A stretch of 64,000 nucleotides of DNA from Rhypophila decipiens (taxonomy: Eukaryota > Ascomycota > Sordariomycetes > Sordariales > Naviculisporaceae). Within the stretch, counting starts at the first letter, position 1. The number at the start of each line of letters is the position of its first letter. The position numbers and the translations under genes are program-made. Of the stretch, positions 12,795-26,000 are shown piece after piece. The stretch lies in contig MU858058.1 of NCBI GenBank assembly GCA_033297075.1, positions 372,001 through 436,000 on the forward strand, given 5' to 3'. Below the pieces are notes generated by a model, which was given only the letters and a program-made list of their open reading frames with translations, made no database searches and had not been told where the DNA came from.

Positions 12795-13205
12795 TTATAG
12801 CGCAATAGCGCCCCTCCGACTCTCTCGTAGGTGAAGGAGGCCTTGGAGACCACAGAAAACAAGGAACCCCTAGACAAAGGTTGAACACTGTTAGCTCTCA
12901 TCTTTTGACAACTGCACTGTGCTGGATACCAGGTTGAACGTACTGCATAGATCATGACAGCAATAAAAACAGTCGCGGCAACCTCCTCCCCATTCTTCGG
13001 GTCCTCCTCGCCGCCGACAAGTTCGGGATGGTTGCCCTTGAAAAGAATGCCGAGAATCGAAAGAATAATTATCGCAAAAACCGAAATGACAAAGCTATGT
13101 TGCGATCATTTAGCCCCGCAGTCCCTGCAATGATAGATCTTTCTCGGGCGAGACAAGGAAAACTCACCAAGACCATGCTTGCATGGCTCCAACGAGAGGC
13201 TTCAT
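12795..13205 (-). CDS. V-type ATPase V0 subunit f (Ypr170w-b / RNASEK-like)
   Basis: Subunit f is a two-helix membrane protein of the V0 proton channel of the vacuolar ATPase, homologous to yeast Ypr170w-b and animal RNASEK. The gene is too short and too split to appear as one frame. Exons, right to left: 13168..13205, 12944..13094 and 12795..12869. The introns are 73 and 74 bases, the second with a GCTAAC branch site. They join into 87 residues. Helix 1 is FVISVFAIIILSILGILF. A polar loop follows, GNHPELVGGEEDPKNGEEVA, like the NHESFVGSINDPEDGPAVA loop of the yeast protein. Helix 2 runs through TVFIAVMIYAGFLVFCGLQG and the tail is RESRRGAIAL. The start MKPLVGAMQAWS also matches the family. 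The fit in length, loop and both helices makes the call strong. Confidence 0.88.
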
Positions 13206-16200
13206 TTTGACGGTTGGGTTAGGGTTATTTCAATTCCCAGTCGGTCTGAGATATTGTATCTGCGGAGGTGAGATGTCTCCCCGAGTCAAGTTGGCGTGTC
13301 GGGAAGTGTCGTGCTCGTCTTTCTGGAGGGTGGAATCAAGTGCAGCGAAGTGTACCGTGACGCCGCGCCATGATGTCGTTGCGGCGGAGCTAGGACGGGT
13401 GGGTCTCGGGAGGGAGCCCCAGTGTTCTTCTTGCCTCAATTCCAAGGCAGACATGCATTTCAGCACCGTTGGCCCGATGATTGGCCGAACGATCTTGGTG
13501 CTCTTGTGGTGCTATTGAACTTCATCTCATTGAGTGCTGAGCTCACTCCAGCAGTCTTCATTTGGCCACTATGGTAGTAAGTACTCCGTACTGTGACCGG
13601 CTCACCAACAGTCACGTCTTTCAAGCCAGCACATCAACAGACGAAGGGCCATGTATTCTCTTTGCGTACCCCGTAGGAGGCTTGCTCAGGCAATCGAAGT
13701 CAGTCCAACCATTTCCTCACCTTTTCATAAATTACAACGGACTGTTACCATACATCTTTATGCTCATGGTCTTTTCAAGGAACACACTGAACTGTCATAC
13801 AGCACAACCACCATTGGCACAACTCCGCTACAGCAAACTGGTCATCAATATCCCAGCCATCCAGTAATGCCATATGGTCTGTTTTGAACCGGCTCGTCAG
13901 TGGTCGAAGAAACGCAAATTATAACCTGGGGCTGCCGAAGCAACCTGCAAATATTTGGCGAGACATCGACAACTATGTTCCATGACTATCTCAAGCAAAA
14001 GAGCAAACTCAGCTGGAAAAATATCGCAACTGCAGATAAATCATGCTCTTCCCAGGTCCATGATATTGGGAGTTGATTTCAATGTGATCTGCTGGCAAAC
14101 TTTATCGTTTGCGGATTTGTCCATGGCACACATTTTCAGATGCAGTCTGCACGACGTCTTGTCCAACATTGCCGTTTCATAATGGCAGTCGTATATGCGA
14201 GGAGAGCTGCATGCACGACTGCTGGCTTCTCCGCCGCCAGTTGGCGCATTCACCACAAATCCAACATAATACTGTGGGTTGCCATTGTTTGTTTGCTTCG
14301 TGTGGACGGAACAATTCTCCCTCTGCAGCCTGCGATGCGCTCGTCGCTTATCGTCAGCGGATTATCGACCAACAACCCAGCAGCACGAGGGCAAGCTGCT
14401 CGACAATGCCATTTCATTCCCGCTGCATAGTACCCTTAAATGGGACCAGAGCTCCAAAAGAGGTAAAATGGTAATGTAATTTCTGATAATTGGCAAACAA
14501 GTGATGGAGCTATATCTTCCATATTAACCGCATGTCAACCGACGTAATCAATCGATGGAATACCACCGTGATTTGATCAACCTTCAGCAATTGGCCGCAT
14601 ACTCCTGGTGTATCAATTCAGACGTCATGGAGTCTACTGGACCATCAAGCTGAGAGGAAGTATCCAAAGGCTGGATAAAGAGCGACGAACGAGGACCTTG
14701 CACTGACGGGGAATTCAATCACAATTTACAGCTTCAAGCTTTATGCGGCAGCCATGATCCACCTTGGCATTCATCGCAAGATCGGAAACCGGCAGCCCTG
14801 AATATGCATACTGTACGGGCTGCATAAGGAGTGCCTAAGAAGCTTCTTTCACCACGGTAACGCGCTTAACCAAGACATACAGTTGGGAGCCGGGACGACT
14901 CGAGGAACACAGCAGCAGCCCTTTGACGGCTGGAAGGATGCTGGCCGGGCGGTACATAGGCCGCTACGCGCCAATAACGGCGGCCTAGTAGCACTCCAAA
15001 AATTGTTTCTCTAGACCTTCCCGATTGTGTATTCTCATTTTCAAGCTTACTCTAGGACAGGCCAGCCTGGTCCCGGTGTAGGTGGCCGCTTAGCACCTTC
15101 AAGACCAGGGGACGTGAACAAGGCTGGGCAGAATCCGAGAGTACCGGCCGAATGGCCCTGCTATGCTACTCCGACGCCAGAATCCAACTTGCTTCGCTTA
15201 CAAGGCTAGATTTGGGACAAAAATGATTGCCGCACTTGGATTCCATTGGCTCGGGACAGCGACAAGGAGGGGAGCTTGGACAAGACGTGGCTTGTCCGAT
15301 GGCACACAATGGGGCCTTTGACAACAGGATGGGTTCCTGACCCAACGGCGGGCACTGCGGCCTCACACCTGCTCCCGTCCCGCCATAATATCAAGGGGCC
15401 ACAATCAATTCTAGTTGCAGCAGATAAAGTTGGCTGCAAGGTACACCCACAAACCTGCTGGGGGCCGTTGGTCAGTGGCCAATGTGAATCGTGAAATCAA
15501 GACAAACGAGACATCTGCAGTCAGTGCCGGGGTAAGTGATGAATCTGGTAACGTGTATCTTCTTGCTCCGTCGCTGGTGATCCACCTTGTGATGAGTTTG
15601 ATCCCGATTCAGACCACTCGCATCACACAAGCAAGGTCCGCGTTGACAAGAAAACCATACAATCGGGCCTGGCCCCATTCTCCCCTGCCGGGCTGGATAG
15701 GCCCGGTCGGGTAGTTATTCTGACTGTCTGGAGCAGGCTCACTTTCGAGTCGTACACGGATGCGCGCCCTCCTGAGTTTATATTAAGATTTGGTCATGGC
15801 CGCCACCCGGGCGCAGATCGTTCTCTCTCACGCACATGGGCAGTAAAGACATGATTTAAAGACTCTTGTATGACCTCGGCGCATTGGAACCCCAGGCAAC
15901 CAAACTTCAGTCAATTTCATCCAAGATTGACCTCGTCCCACCAAAATCGTCCAGTCGTCGACTCGCACCTGCCGTGCGTCACTCACCTGCGTCACCGTCA
16001 CTCATCCAAACCCCGGCCCGTCCAGCTAATTCAAATCTAGCTACTTCCTTCCTCACAGGGAAACACAAACAATTTCTCTTCCCACCGACAAGCTAAAAAA
16101 GAGTTTGCGCAAAAAGAATCGTTACGTCTTCCAGAGTCCAAAACTTTGCGAGCATCACAACCTCGAGCCATCAGCATCCCGACCACGACAAACACCTAGA

Positions 16201-16235
16201 CCCTTTCTTCTCCTCGTACCTCTAGGGACGACAAA
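13206..16235. other. Intergenic between divergent V-ATPase f and Cu-SOD genes
   Basis: About 3 kb separate two divergent genes. I find no frame with a protein signature on either strand. GTACTCCGTAC lies at 13581-13591. The last 350 bases before 16236 are rich in C and T with short A runs and probably form the SOD promoter and 5' leader. A small frame at 15866-16096 is most likely part of that leader. Confidence 0.55.
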
Positions 16236-17196
16236 ATGCGCTCTCAAACTGCAATCTCGCTGCTCTTTGCAGCTGTCGGCATCCCAGCCGCGGCGGCCCA
16301 GTCCTCTACCGCCTCTGTAAGTTGATTCCCACTTTGGAAAGCACTTTTACGTCGCCTCTCGACGGAAAAGACTGACATGGAGTTGCAGGCTCTTCCCAAG
16401 GCCAGCGCTGTTGCCAACAATCCGGCCGGGATGGTATACAAGGCCACTCTGCCCGATGAAGCTTTCTTCAAGCCGGCTTATCCCGAAGGCGGCAATGTCA
16501 AGGGCGAGATCACAGCCGTCGCAGGCCCTGATCAGTCAGGTGTCATCTTCAAAGTGAACTTCAGCAACCTCCCCAAGAGTGGTGGACCCTTTAGTAAGAT
16601 TAAACCAGCACCAGCGAGACATGTCAGGAATACCTTGCTAACAACTCGCCCCCACAGCCTACCATCTTCACGTTGCCCCCGTTCCCGAGGATGGCAACTG
16701 CACGGCAACGCTAGCTCATCTTGATCCCACTGCCCGAGGAGAGGCACCCCCGTGCGACCCAGCGGATGCCGAGACCTGCCAAGTTGGTGACCTTAGCGGC
16801 AAGTTTGGCAAGATCCCTGAGAACCAGGATGCGTTCAGCATGACCTATACGGACAAGTATGCCTCAACACTCGAGGGCATCGGCGCCTTCTTCGGCAACC
16901 GAAGCTTCGTCTTCCATTACGCCAACAAGACCAGAATCAGCTGCGCCAACTTTGCCCTTGTCGCTAGCTCGGGTAGCCCAACCGAATCTGCTTGTGAGGA
17001 GCCCGGACCAGCTTCAACGGCCTCTGGTTCCCCCTCTATGACCGCCAACGGGACAATCCCGCATTCCTCCGCCCCAACATCTGTTCAGACATCAGCGCCT
17101 TCGCAGACTAGTGCCATTCCCGCGGCCGGATCGAATATCAAGGCGGGATGGGCAAGCGCTCTCGTTTTGGCAGCGGCAATCATGTTTGTGCTCTAA
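16236..17196 (+). CDS. GPI-anchored extracellular Cu-only superoxide dismutase-like protein
   Basis: This family converts superoxide at the cell surface using copper alone (Candida SOD4/SOD5 type), without the zinc site of cytosolic Cu/Zn SOD. Exons are 16236..16316, 16389..16593 and 16658..17196, giving 274 residues. Residues 1-20 form a signal peptide (SLLFAAVGIPAAAAQ). The SOD domain runs from about 30 to 200. Copper-ligand candidates are H98 and H100 (YHLHV), H116 (AHLDP) and H182 (VFHYANK). R188 fits the active-site arginine. C110 and C191 are placed to form the family disulfide. After residue 200 comes a Ser/Thr/Pro-rich stalk, and the protein ends with a hydrophobic tail after a Gly/Ala/Ser site, as for GPI attachment. 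Function is predicted from the family; the residues are seen directly. The protein is probably in the cell wall or plasma membrane. Confidence 0.9.
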
Positions 17197-20100
17197 GAGG
17201 CTGATTTGCAGGATCAGGTTGGATGGGGCTGCCGATGTCAATATTAGGACATCTTAATGGACCCTTTCATGCGCTCTTTCTTATCTGGTAGACTGACGGC
17301 AGTAATTTGAGTTTTTGGGGCGTTTATGGCGTAGGAACAGGGACTTCGTCGGTGCATTGATGATCTCGGGTCACAGGGCGTCACACAGACTTGGCATTGA
17401 AACGCCTTCCGGATTCGCGGGTCTTGATCGCCTAGGGTGCAAAGGGCGAAAAGAAAATGCTTGTTTCCGTCTAGTTTGCGTTTTTGGCGAGCCCAGGAAG
17501 AAGCTTCTGGCAGTGGGATAAATTGTCGACATGGAGGAATTCTGGAAGCTTTGTTTGGGTTTCTCTTCTTTCCGTGGCATCTTAATAGCTAATCAATGCC
17601 ACCGTTTTCTTCTTTCTAATGAAGTGAAGGCCAAACTGCATGCGTGTGCCCTGAAAGGCCTTTCCAGGGTGAATCAACCTGGAACTTGAGATGGGCCCTC
17701 CATCTTCTTATATGAACCTATTTTATCAGAGGCAGGAAGGTAACTTTACAGACTTGGCCCCTGACAGCCTTATAGGTTAAGGGATTTTGACAGGACAGGG
17801 CCCCCTGGCATGATTGCCGGGAGCTAAAATTTACGTCAGAACAGCGGGCAGCCCCCGTGATGATCCACAGCACTATGCCACTCTGCGACTCAACCTTAAC
17901 CTCACCTCAACCTCCAACTCCAGCCTCCTGACAAATATCTCGTCGTCGATTCATCTTGCAGCTTTTAAATGATACACGTTTGACAGAAAGTGGTCACCCT
18001 CTCACCCTGTAGCAGACGCAATCCAAGCGGTTAGAGTTTCTTGTACCCCTCGTTGTTTATTTCATTTGTCATATGGCTTTCCTCTTTGCTTTTCCCTTGT
18101 CTTGCACGGAGTATCTCCATCTGTAATTTGTGAAGTTCACCTCGGCACTCAACACTCGCAGGTCCGGGTCTTGCATAGGCCGGATAACGCCGAAGATGAT
18201 GATTGGATGACGCACCAACCTACCGTCGGTGGCTTTTCTCTTTCCTACCTCATCCGGCTCTGCTAAGCGGCTGATGGATGGGGAGGTCGGACTTTTCTGG
18301 CGGCTTTTTGCGGATGGTTTCCGAGTTTCACCGCCGAGTATCAGTGTCTCATAACGGACGCCGACCGCATGGGAGATTCTCCGAGCGGTTGGTTAGTCAG
18401 TCCCGCAAGTGGAATTCCTTTTTTGTGGCCGTTGCTTGATTCTGGATCACGGCGATATCTAGGATTTCTACTGACAGACCAGTGTCTCTCCGTTGCGTAC
18501 CTTCAGCCCTGTTTGGGGGTATTGCAAAGTTGTCCCAGCTTTTGGTCCCATCAACCGGTGATCAGGATTATGGATTGTCACCCAACGGTATCATTATCAG
18601 AACCGAAAACTACCAACATCTCGAAGGTGCCACACAGGACAGTTTGAGGTGGCTGATGTTCTGCGATATGATCTGCCAAGCTGTGATTTTCCAGCCCTCC
18701 CACCAGCGCTCTTCGAGGATTCGAGTCGTCTGACAGCAATACAACCCTATGACGTCGATCACAGCCGTATGTAGATACGTGTGATAGCTGCCAACGACCA
18801 TATTGTGCTGCATCCTGTGCGGTCCTCGTCTCCTTTTGGCGCTTCATACCAACACAGCCTACCTACCAGCTTCTTGGCAGATATTTGCAACATTCAACCA
18901 CCAACTGCTTGGCGCTTCCCTGGTCTAGGTAGTTGACGGTCCAGACCTTCGGGAAAGACCTCGATTGGCCGACTACAGTGTAGCTCAAAAGCATATACAT
19001 GCTGTGTAGCTGTGCTGTTCTGCAGTAGCGGCCTTTTTGTACCCTCCATTTCCCTTCACAGACATCAGACTCTGTCGAGTTGCGAACATTGCAGAAGGGG
19101 CGTCCCCATTTCACCCAAAACGGAAACCAATGCCTTTCTGGGCCTGTCATGTTTTTACATGTACTCGACATCGGCGATGCTATCACGATCCCAGCCGACC
19201 AGACTAGGTCTCCCTAGGCCGCTCGGCCGCCGTCCCGTGGAATGAAAGGGCAAAAGCCTCATCGGACGACAGCCGGCCTATCGCCGACCATTACACATGT
19301 TCCTTGCCTTTCCCTGCAGGATTAGTATACTTTGATCATACCCCCGGAATTCTTCCGATCGGCTACAAATCCCATAGGATCCCAGGCCTCCTATTCGTAT
19401 GCTCGGAAGTCCACTTCTCTTCATAACCGCGGGATATTCGTGCCATGGTCCCTGCTACTTCTTGGCCCTGGATCTGTGTTGGTGCTCCATCCGAAACAAA
19501 GTTCAGAAACTTTCAATGTTCGTCGAGGGATGGAGTCTCCCCTCGGCATCTCCGGAGGAGCCTTCCAACCTTGGTAGACTACGATCTGCGGACATCTGTA
19601 TGCCATCCTCTCCCGAATGGACATCTGACTCGGGTGTTACGACGGCCCGGCCTTTCAGAAGGTTACATGGCAGCTTACTTGAAGAGCAGATATGCCAGAC
19701 TATTTGCTCTTTCTCTTAGCTATTGGCACTGCTCACCTCTCTGATAGGCTGACTGTCGATTATAGGTATCATAGATGGATGGAACCAACATGTCGATTTC
19801 AGTCACACCCGGGTTGCTGCGGAAGGCCGGTGAACCTGGGCGAGCTGGGTGTTCCAAGACAAAGATGACGAGGGAAATATTTCCCCAAACGGACTACTAC
19901 TGGAGTATCGGTACTGGGAATGCGAGAACGATGCACATCGCGATGGCGTCGGTACTTGAGTTTCCAGTGTTTGAATGCGGAAAGGCTGAGCGAGACCAGC
20001 ATGAACATGTTATCACTTGTTCGTTCACCCGACACTGCTCCCTCTTGCCTCTACCATGGGAGCAATAACAAGATTTGATGGGCTTCGGTCTAAGAGGTAT

Positions 20101-20681
20101 GTCTGGGATGAAGCCTGCTGGATCTAATCCTACAGACTTTATTGGTATGCCGATGGGACATAGCTGATGAGATCGGGACAAGATCATGAATACCAGCCAA
20201 GGAAAGCAGGGAGCTTTCTCCGTCCACCAACCCATCACTTGCATTCTCTTGGATGCACGAGGTTGACGTTCGGAGTGAACATACGGCTGCAGCCGCCTTC
20301 TGGCAGAAGGGCGTGACAAATAGTTGTTCGTTTCGAGAAGCCGTGAGCTCTTCAACCGTCTGAAAGTGGTTAGAATGATGTGATGTGCATGTTCTCTTTC
20401 TACAAGCAGGTGAAATATCGAATCGGGATGCTACCGAGCTCTTCAGGTCTCCTCCCGTTGATCCTGCCGGGGGAAAAATAGAAGAGTTGAGAATACGAGG
20501 CAGCCGATAAGGAGGCCGGCTGGTTCTTTTGCAAGACAGCAAAGCCTCCTCCCAGCTTAGAACTAGCCCCTGCTCTTCTCGCTCCTTGTTATCTACTTAC
20601 TCTTGCTGAGTATTAAAAGAACCGTTCCTGCTGTCCAGGACGCATATGCTTGGTCCCTTTGGCAATTGCGACATCACCACC
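17197..20681. other. Intergenic, no gene supported
   Basis: About 3.5 kb between the Cu-SOD and the sulfurase-like gene, both on the plus strand. Frames reach about 150 codons, but none shows a domain, an amino-acid bias or usable splice continuity. The last several hundred bases should hold the promoter of the downstream gene. Confidence 0.5.
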
Positions 20682-23054
20682 ATGGGTATGCTCATTTTTG
20701 ATCGACTAAGCATCTATAGGTTCCTGCCTGGGAGATGGAAGCGCCGAAACGATACTAGAGATGACTTGAAGCCTCATACGATGTCGATAACCTCTCGGGG
20801 CAAAGCCTGGGGAGACCGGGCTCAAGTCTCTATAAGCAGTGAGATTATCATTTGCCTTGCCTCATCATGACCTTCTTTAAAGGCCTAAGGAAACACCGAC
20901 ACTGACCGAACCTTTCTCTTCAGCTGCTTCCAAAGAGAAGCCCCATCTACCACAGTCCCCGTACCATAGACCAGTCGAGGCCATCCGCGAAGATGAATAT
21001 CCTCACATGAAGAATGGTATGTATGCCTTGGCCGAACCACCCCCCTTGATATCCCTCCCAAGCTCATCATCCATACCCCTTCCCCCAGGTGTCTACCTTG
21101 ACCACGGCGGCACCACCATATACGCCCGTTCCACCGTCTCCCGGTTCGCCGACAAGATGCGATCAAGCCTCTACGGGAACCCTCACTCGGCCAACGAGCC
21201 AGCCAAGACATCAGGCGACATGGTCAACGCGATCCGCCTCCAGGCGCTCCAGTTCCTGGGCGCAGACCCACAGCACTTTGACCTCGTCTTCGTCGCCAAC
21301 TCCACGGCAGCCATCAAGCTCGTCGCCGACTCGTTCCGAGACCTGGCGGAAAAGACCCGCACAAAGTCGTTCTGGTACGGCTATCACCGCGACGCGCACA
21401 CCAGCCTCGTGGGCGTGCGAGAACTCACACACGGCGATCATCAATGTTTTGCCACCGACAGCGAAGTCGAGGCCTGGCTGGAACGACCCAACGAACAACA
21501 TACCAAGACACAGTCTTCTTCTACCCTCCGCTTGTTCGCCTACCCGGGGCAGTCGAACCTCACCGGCCGCCGGCTCCCCCTGTCTTGGCCCGGCAGGATT
21601 CGGAAAACCAAAAAAGGTCTGCACAATACATACACCCTCCTCGACGCTGCCGCATTGGCAATGACAAGCCCCTTGCACCATGTCTTTGACGACCCCGCCA
21701 CGGCGCCGGATTTCTGCTGCGTGTCGTTCTACAAGATCTTTGGATTCCCTGATCTCGGCGGGCTGGTCGTGCGCAAGGACTCGGGCCATATATTGGCGTT
21801 GCGCAAGTACTTTGGAGGCGGGACTGTGTCGTTGGTTAGTACTGTTGGTGAGGAGACGTGGCATATGTCCAAGGGGCTGGTGGAGAATACCGCTCCTCCT
21901 CCTCAACAGATGGGCGGCATACAGCCCGGCCATGCAATGGGTGGACTCCACGAGGGTTTGGAAGATGGAACGTTGCCGTTCCATAGCATCCTCGCTCTTG
22001 GGGAGGCTATCGATGTCCATGGGGAGTTGTACGGCTCGATGGAGAATATCTCGGCACATGTGTCGGGGCTGGTGGGAAGGTTGTATCGGGGGTTGAGTGG
22101 ACTGAGGTACTATCGGAATGGGCAGGTTTTGTGTAGAGTGTATTTTGAGGATGGGGAGGAGGAGGAGGAGAAGGACAGAGAAGAAAGAGGGGCGAGAATA
22201 TATGGCGATTCGGGGAAGCAGGGCCCTACTGTGGCGTTTAATGTCTTTTCGGAGGAGGGCACGTATATTTCGTATGCCGAGGTTGAGAGGATGGCTAATG
22301 AGCGGGGGGTGTTTGTTAGGAGTGGTGGTGAGTCCTTTCTTTCTTTCTGTTTTCTTGTCTCTCTCAGCGTTCATGGCCGTCGCTCGCCGAGGGTTTGGTA
22401 TCACGGTTTGCTGAGCTGGGACTGCATTTCTGTCTGGCCTAGCCGTAACGTGGTCTACTCTTGGATTATCGCTAACTTTTACCTACTCAGGAGTCTGCTG
22501 CCCTGGAGGTGTCTACGCTGCTCTGCAGTATGAGCAGTGGCAAATGGACAGAGCAAAATCGGCGGGGCATCATTGTGGTAAGTCAGTCTACTTGGTGTCT
22601 TTCAAAACCTCAGGCATAGGCGTGGGCATGAAACCAACCCAGTTTGATCACAATGATTCTCTTGTGTCCTTGGCTAACTGGGATATCGTGTACGTATTAG
22701 GTCCCAATGGTCTGGGTATCATCAACGAGTTGCCTACGGGGTGAGTAAGATCTTTCCCTGCTCTTGGCTCTAATCTAGTCACACAAAGGTTCAACGCATC
22801 ACTGCCATGATGAAAGGCAGCCCCCGTCAGCGAGCTACTACATATGCCCCTTTTAGAATACAAATGGTCTTTGAGCCTCGATAAGCTAACCATTTTTCAG
22901 TGTCGTGAGGGCAAGTCTAGGCGCGATGAGCACAACACAAGATGTCGACTCTTTTATATCGTTTCTTCGAGAAGCCTTCATCGATAGCGCAACAACGTCA
23001 ACAACGTCAACAACGGATGTCAAATCTGAGATGAGCTCTTCAACAGCAGCATAA
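20682..23054 (+). CDS. Molybdenum cofactor sulfurase-like protein, NifS-like domain only
   Basis: Mo-cofactor sulfurases (Aspergillus HxB, animal MOCOS, plant ABA3) take sulfur from cysteine with a PLP-dependent NifS-like domain and pass it to the cofactor of xanthine dehydrogenase and aldehyde oxidase. Proposed exons: 20682..20685, 20924..21016, 21089..22327, 22491..22577, 22701..22740 and 22901..23054, giving 538 residues. Family signatures are REDEYPHMKNGVYLDHGGTT, the PLP lysine K248 in SFYKIFGFP, the cysteine region VRSGGVCCPGG (C448, C449) and HCGPNGLGIINELPTGVVR. The protein stops after the NifS-like part, so the C-terminal MOSC domain of full-length enzymes is absent. Exon 1 contributes only ATG and one base, in a strong CACCACCATGG context; an in-frame ATG at 20646 would add 12 residues. 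The NifS-like call is firm and the first exon is inference. It may be a paralogue with another acceptor. Confidence 0.82.
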
Positions 23055-26000
23055 CCATTGTCTTTGAAGAACAGCAGTGGACATGGGACGAAGTATTATG
23101 AGCCTTCCGCGGTGGCTGCTTCTGCTGGTTGATGTCTATGATGCCTTTTTTTTATTTTAACTATGGGTTATTTTCAAGGGTAAAACAAACTTGGTGATAT
23201 ACGGTTATGATATTGATTTACTTAAGAATACATCTTGGGTGGATGGAAAGGAAGGTATGACAAGGAACTTGTAGTAAATAATATAATGACATTGATTTCT
23301 GCATTTTATTCTCTTATTTTTCTCTCGCGGTTTTCTTCCGAGTTGTCCTCAACAAGTCCGAACGAATCTATTTCACGACCTTAATAAGCATCGCAGCGTC
23401 AAAACTTGCCATTGATATTGACATTTTTGGTTCAGGGGACAATCTATTGTATCAGATGTAGATGTGGCTTCGTCGACTCGCAAGCTTCTCCAAATTAGGT
23501 CGATATCTGCCCCTTTTCATCGTTCAGCCACCGTACTTGCCTCTTTTGTTACCGGTGTAAGTGGGTGTAAGACAAAGTGCACACACTGCACAGGAGAGAT
23601 TCGAACTGTGAGATTGAGACCTGCTGTACGGATTCCTAGGTTAGATCATTGTGCTGGTGGGAACTAAAACTTGGCTGTGTCCTTTTCTCTCGGACGGAGT
23701 TGCTCTCTCCCTATCTTTCGCCCTTGTCAAATCTCCGGAGGCGCTGGTCATTTCAGCCACAATTGCGCCATATGTCTTTGAGACGATGACAGGCGCCGGT
23801 CTCTCCCTTGATTCAAGATGTATTATATGGGAAATTGGAATAGACGTGATGGGAATGGTAATTGAATGGTGAATGAGGCTCTACTCACTTACTCTCGCGT
23901 ATGGTAATGTTTCAGTTTCCATGTCTCGAATAACCTGAGCCTGTTATACGTGTAATACAGTAATGCACTATTAGCATACGATTGGGTATAAGGAGGTTAG
24001 TCTCCGTATAAACATATGTTGTAGATACTTCATGTATGGCAGAGCGAGAAATCAAGACTGGCAGGCCCTTTCTTTTGTCTAATTGGATTCTTAACTCTTT
24101 GGTTTTCTTGGGCAAATCCTCTCCCTACGTTTCCATTAGTGTTGTCAGTGACTCGGTGTCGTCACTCGACAGTGGTGTTAGTTACACTGCGTGACTGCCT
24201 GTAAGCCACCAGTGCCAGACTGGCAGGGGGCTGGCTGTCTCGAGCAAGCCAGGCACGTTTTTGACTCGGGATGATCCTCCCGAGCCCGAGCCCGAGATCT
24301 CACATATCATACTTCGTATCTCTAGGTGTATTCATTGCTTTTTCCTGGGGCTGAGAGGCGCACCTTCCTGGCAGGCTTGCCTTATCTTGGTATATCTGTC
24401 CTAGGTATGTCTCAGAAGACCACTGCAGTGATACAGTTCACACAGTGTACAGTACATACATATTATCATGAATTCACGATTTGTGATCATTGTTCAGCAG
24501 AGGTTCCTCCAGCTCGGATGCTCGACAGTGGCGTCAGACCGAGTCATTGAACGAGTGGCTGAGAGGTGAGATGGGGTTTCGTAGTGTTGCTGAAGTGTAT
24601 TGTGTGGTATTGGACGGTACGGATAATACATCAGTGTTAGGTTTCGCGCCGTGCATATGCAACTCCCACTAACAGTACCTTATGCATGTGTACAGTACAG
24701 TATATGCTTTTGTACAGAGTATCTCGGTCAAGCCTAGGAAGTAATCCTCCGGTGAGTCCAACCATCAATACCCAGGTGTCCGCCCTGACCTCGAGAGTTG
24801 TCTGTAGCGTATGCAGAATGCTTGAGGCGTACATACGGTACGGAATACCAACCTGGTGATGTTCTCACCTCAGGAGCTTAATTCAATCTCGGCGGTTCAA
24901 CATGCCATATTACGTATGAATCCATCCACTAGGTCGAGCTGAATACTCCTGTCCTACCTTCATCTGCATCAGGTTGAGTCGATGACAGGTTTTGTTGACC
25001 GTTCATGGGTTCCTCTGGTTGGTGGTAATGGTGTTGGCATGTCACGTCCAGTGTCATTGAATCATACGGCGTCGATGTCACTGAGCGACAGCAATCTGCA
25101 GGATCACCGTTTCTGTGCAGAATTAGAACCGAGAGAAACAAAAACAACTTGGCTTGGACGAAGCAAAAAGTTCGACCGAGATGCGATGGTGGATGATGGT
25201 GGTGTGCGCAAGTTTACGACATCGGACAATGCAAATCGATCGCGGGCAGGCACAGCACAGCACGCCTGCTTGCCACTTCATTAGGTAGGTACCAGCTTTC
25301 AGCTAATAACCCTGTGATATAAGCGAACCGGGGAAAGAAGAGCCTTTGCTCCATCCGTTGCACAAAAGTACTCTCTCTCTTTTTTATTGTAGTTGTTATT
25401 TACGGATCCAAAGTCTCTTTCTCAATGCGAGGCTAGCGCTTTGTATATTAGTCTACAGAGAGTGCCAAATTGAAGTTACAACCAGGTAATTTGGGGATAT
25501 CTGAACTAGCACGCATATACTCTGGCGAGGGTTATAATTAGGTCACAGATGAAAAGCGCAAAGAAACAAGAAGATAAAAAAAGATAAAAAAAGACGTTCG
25601 AGGGATAATTGTAGAAACAATCCATCTCGAAAGAGTTTGCACTGTCAATGAGATTGCCGCGCTTGCCTGCGAGTCCTGACGCCGACAGCGGCCCTGGTCT
25701 GGTAGGTTGTTAAAGCTGTATCCATACAGCCTGGTTGTTACTGTAATAAGTGACGATCTGGGTGGTTCTCGATGGCGACATGGAGGACTATCTGTCCGGG
25801 GTCGGCACCCGCAACTGCACACATGTCAAGCCGAGTCCGAGCCAACAAGCCCCAACTGCTCGTCAGCGTGCATGTTGTCCCCCTTGCTGCGCCCTGGCCA
25901 TCCATATCGATCTGGCATCTCGATCATCGGCCTATATATCTAAAGTCCGCGTGTGCCATAGTTGTGCAGCACCATGGGGAAATATGTATGCAGACCTACG

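Noticed and set aside
23590..23640. A tRNA-like T-arm (GTTCGAATC on the minus strand)
   Set aside because: The T stem does not pair, and no matching D arm, anticodon arm or acceptor stem is found.
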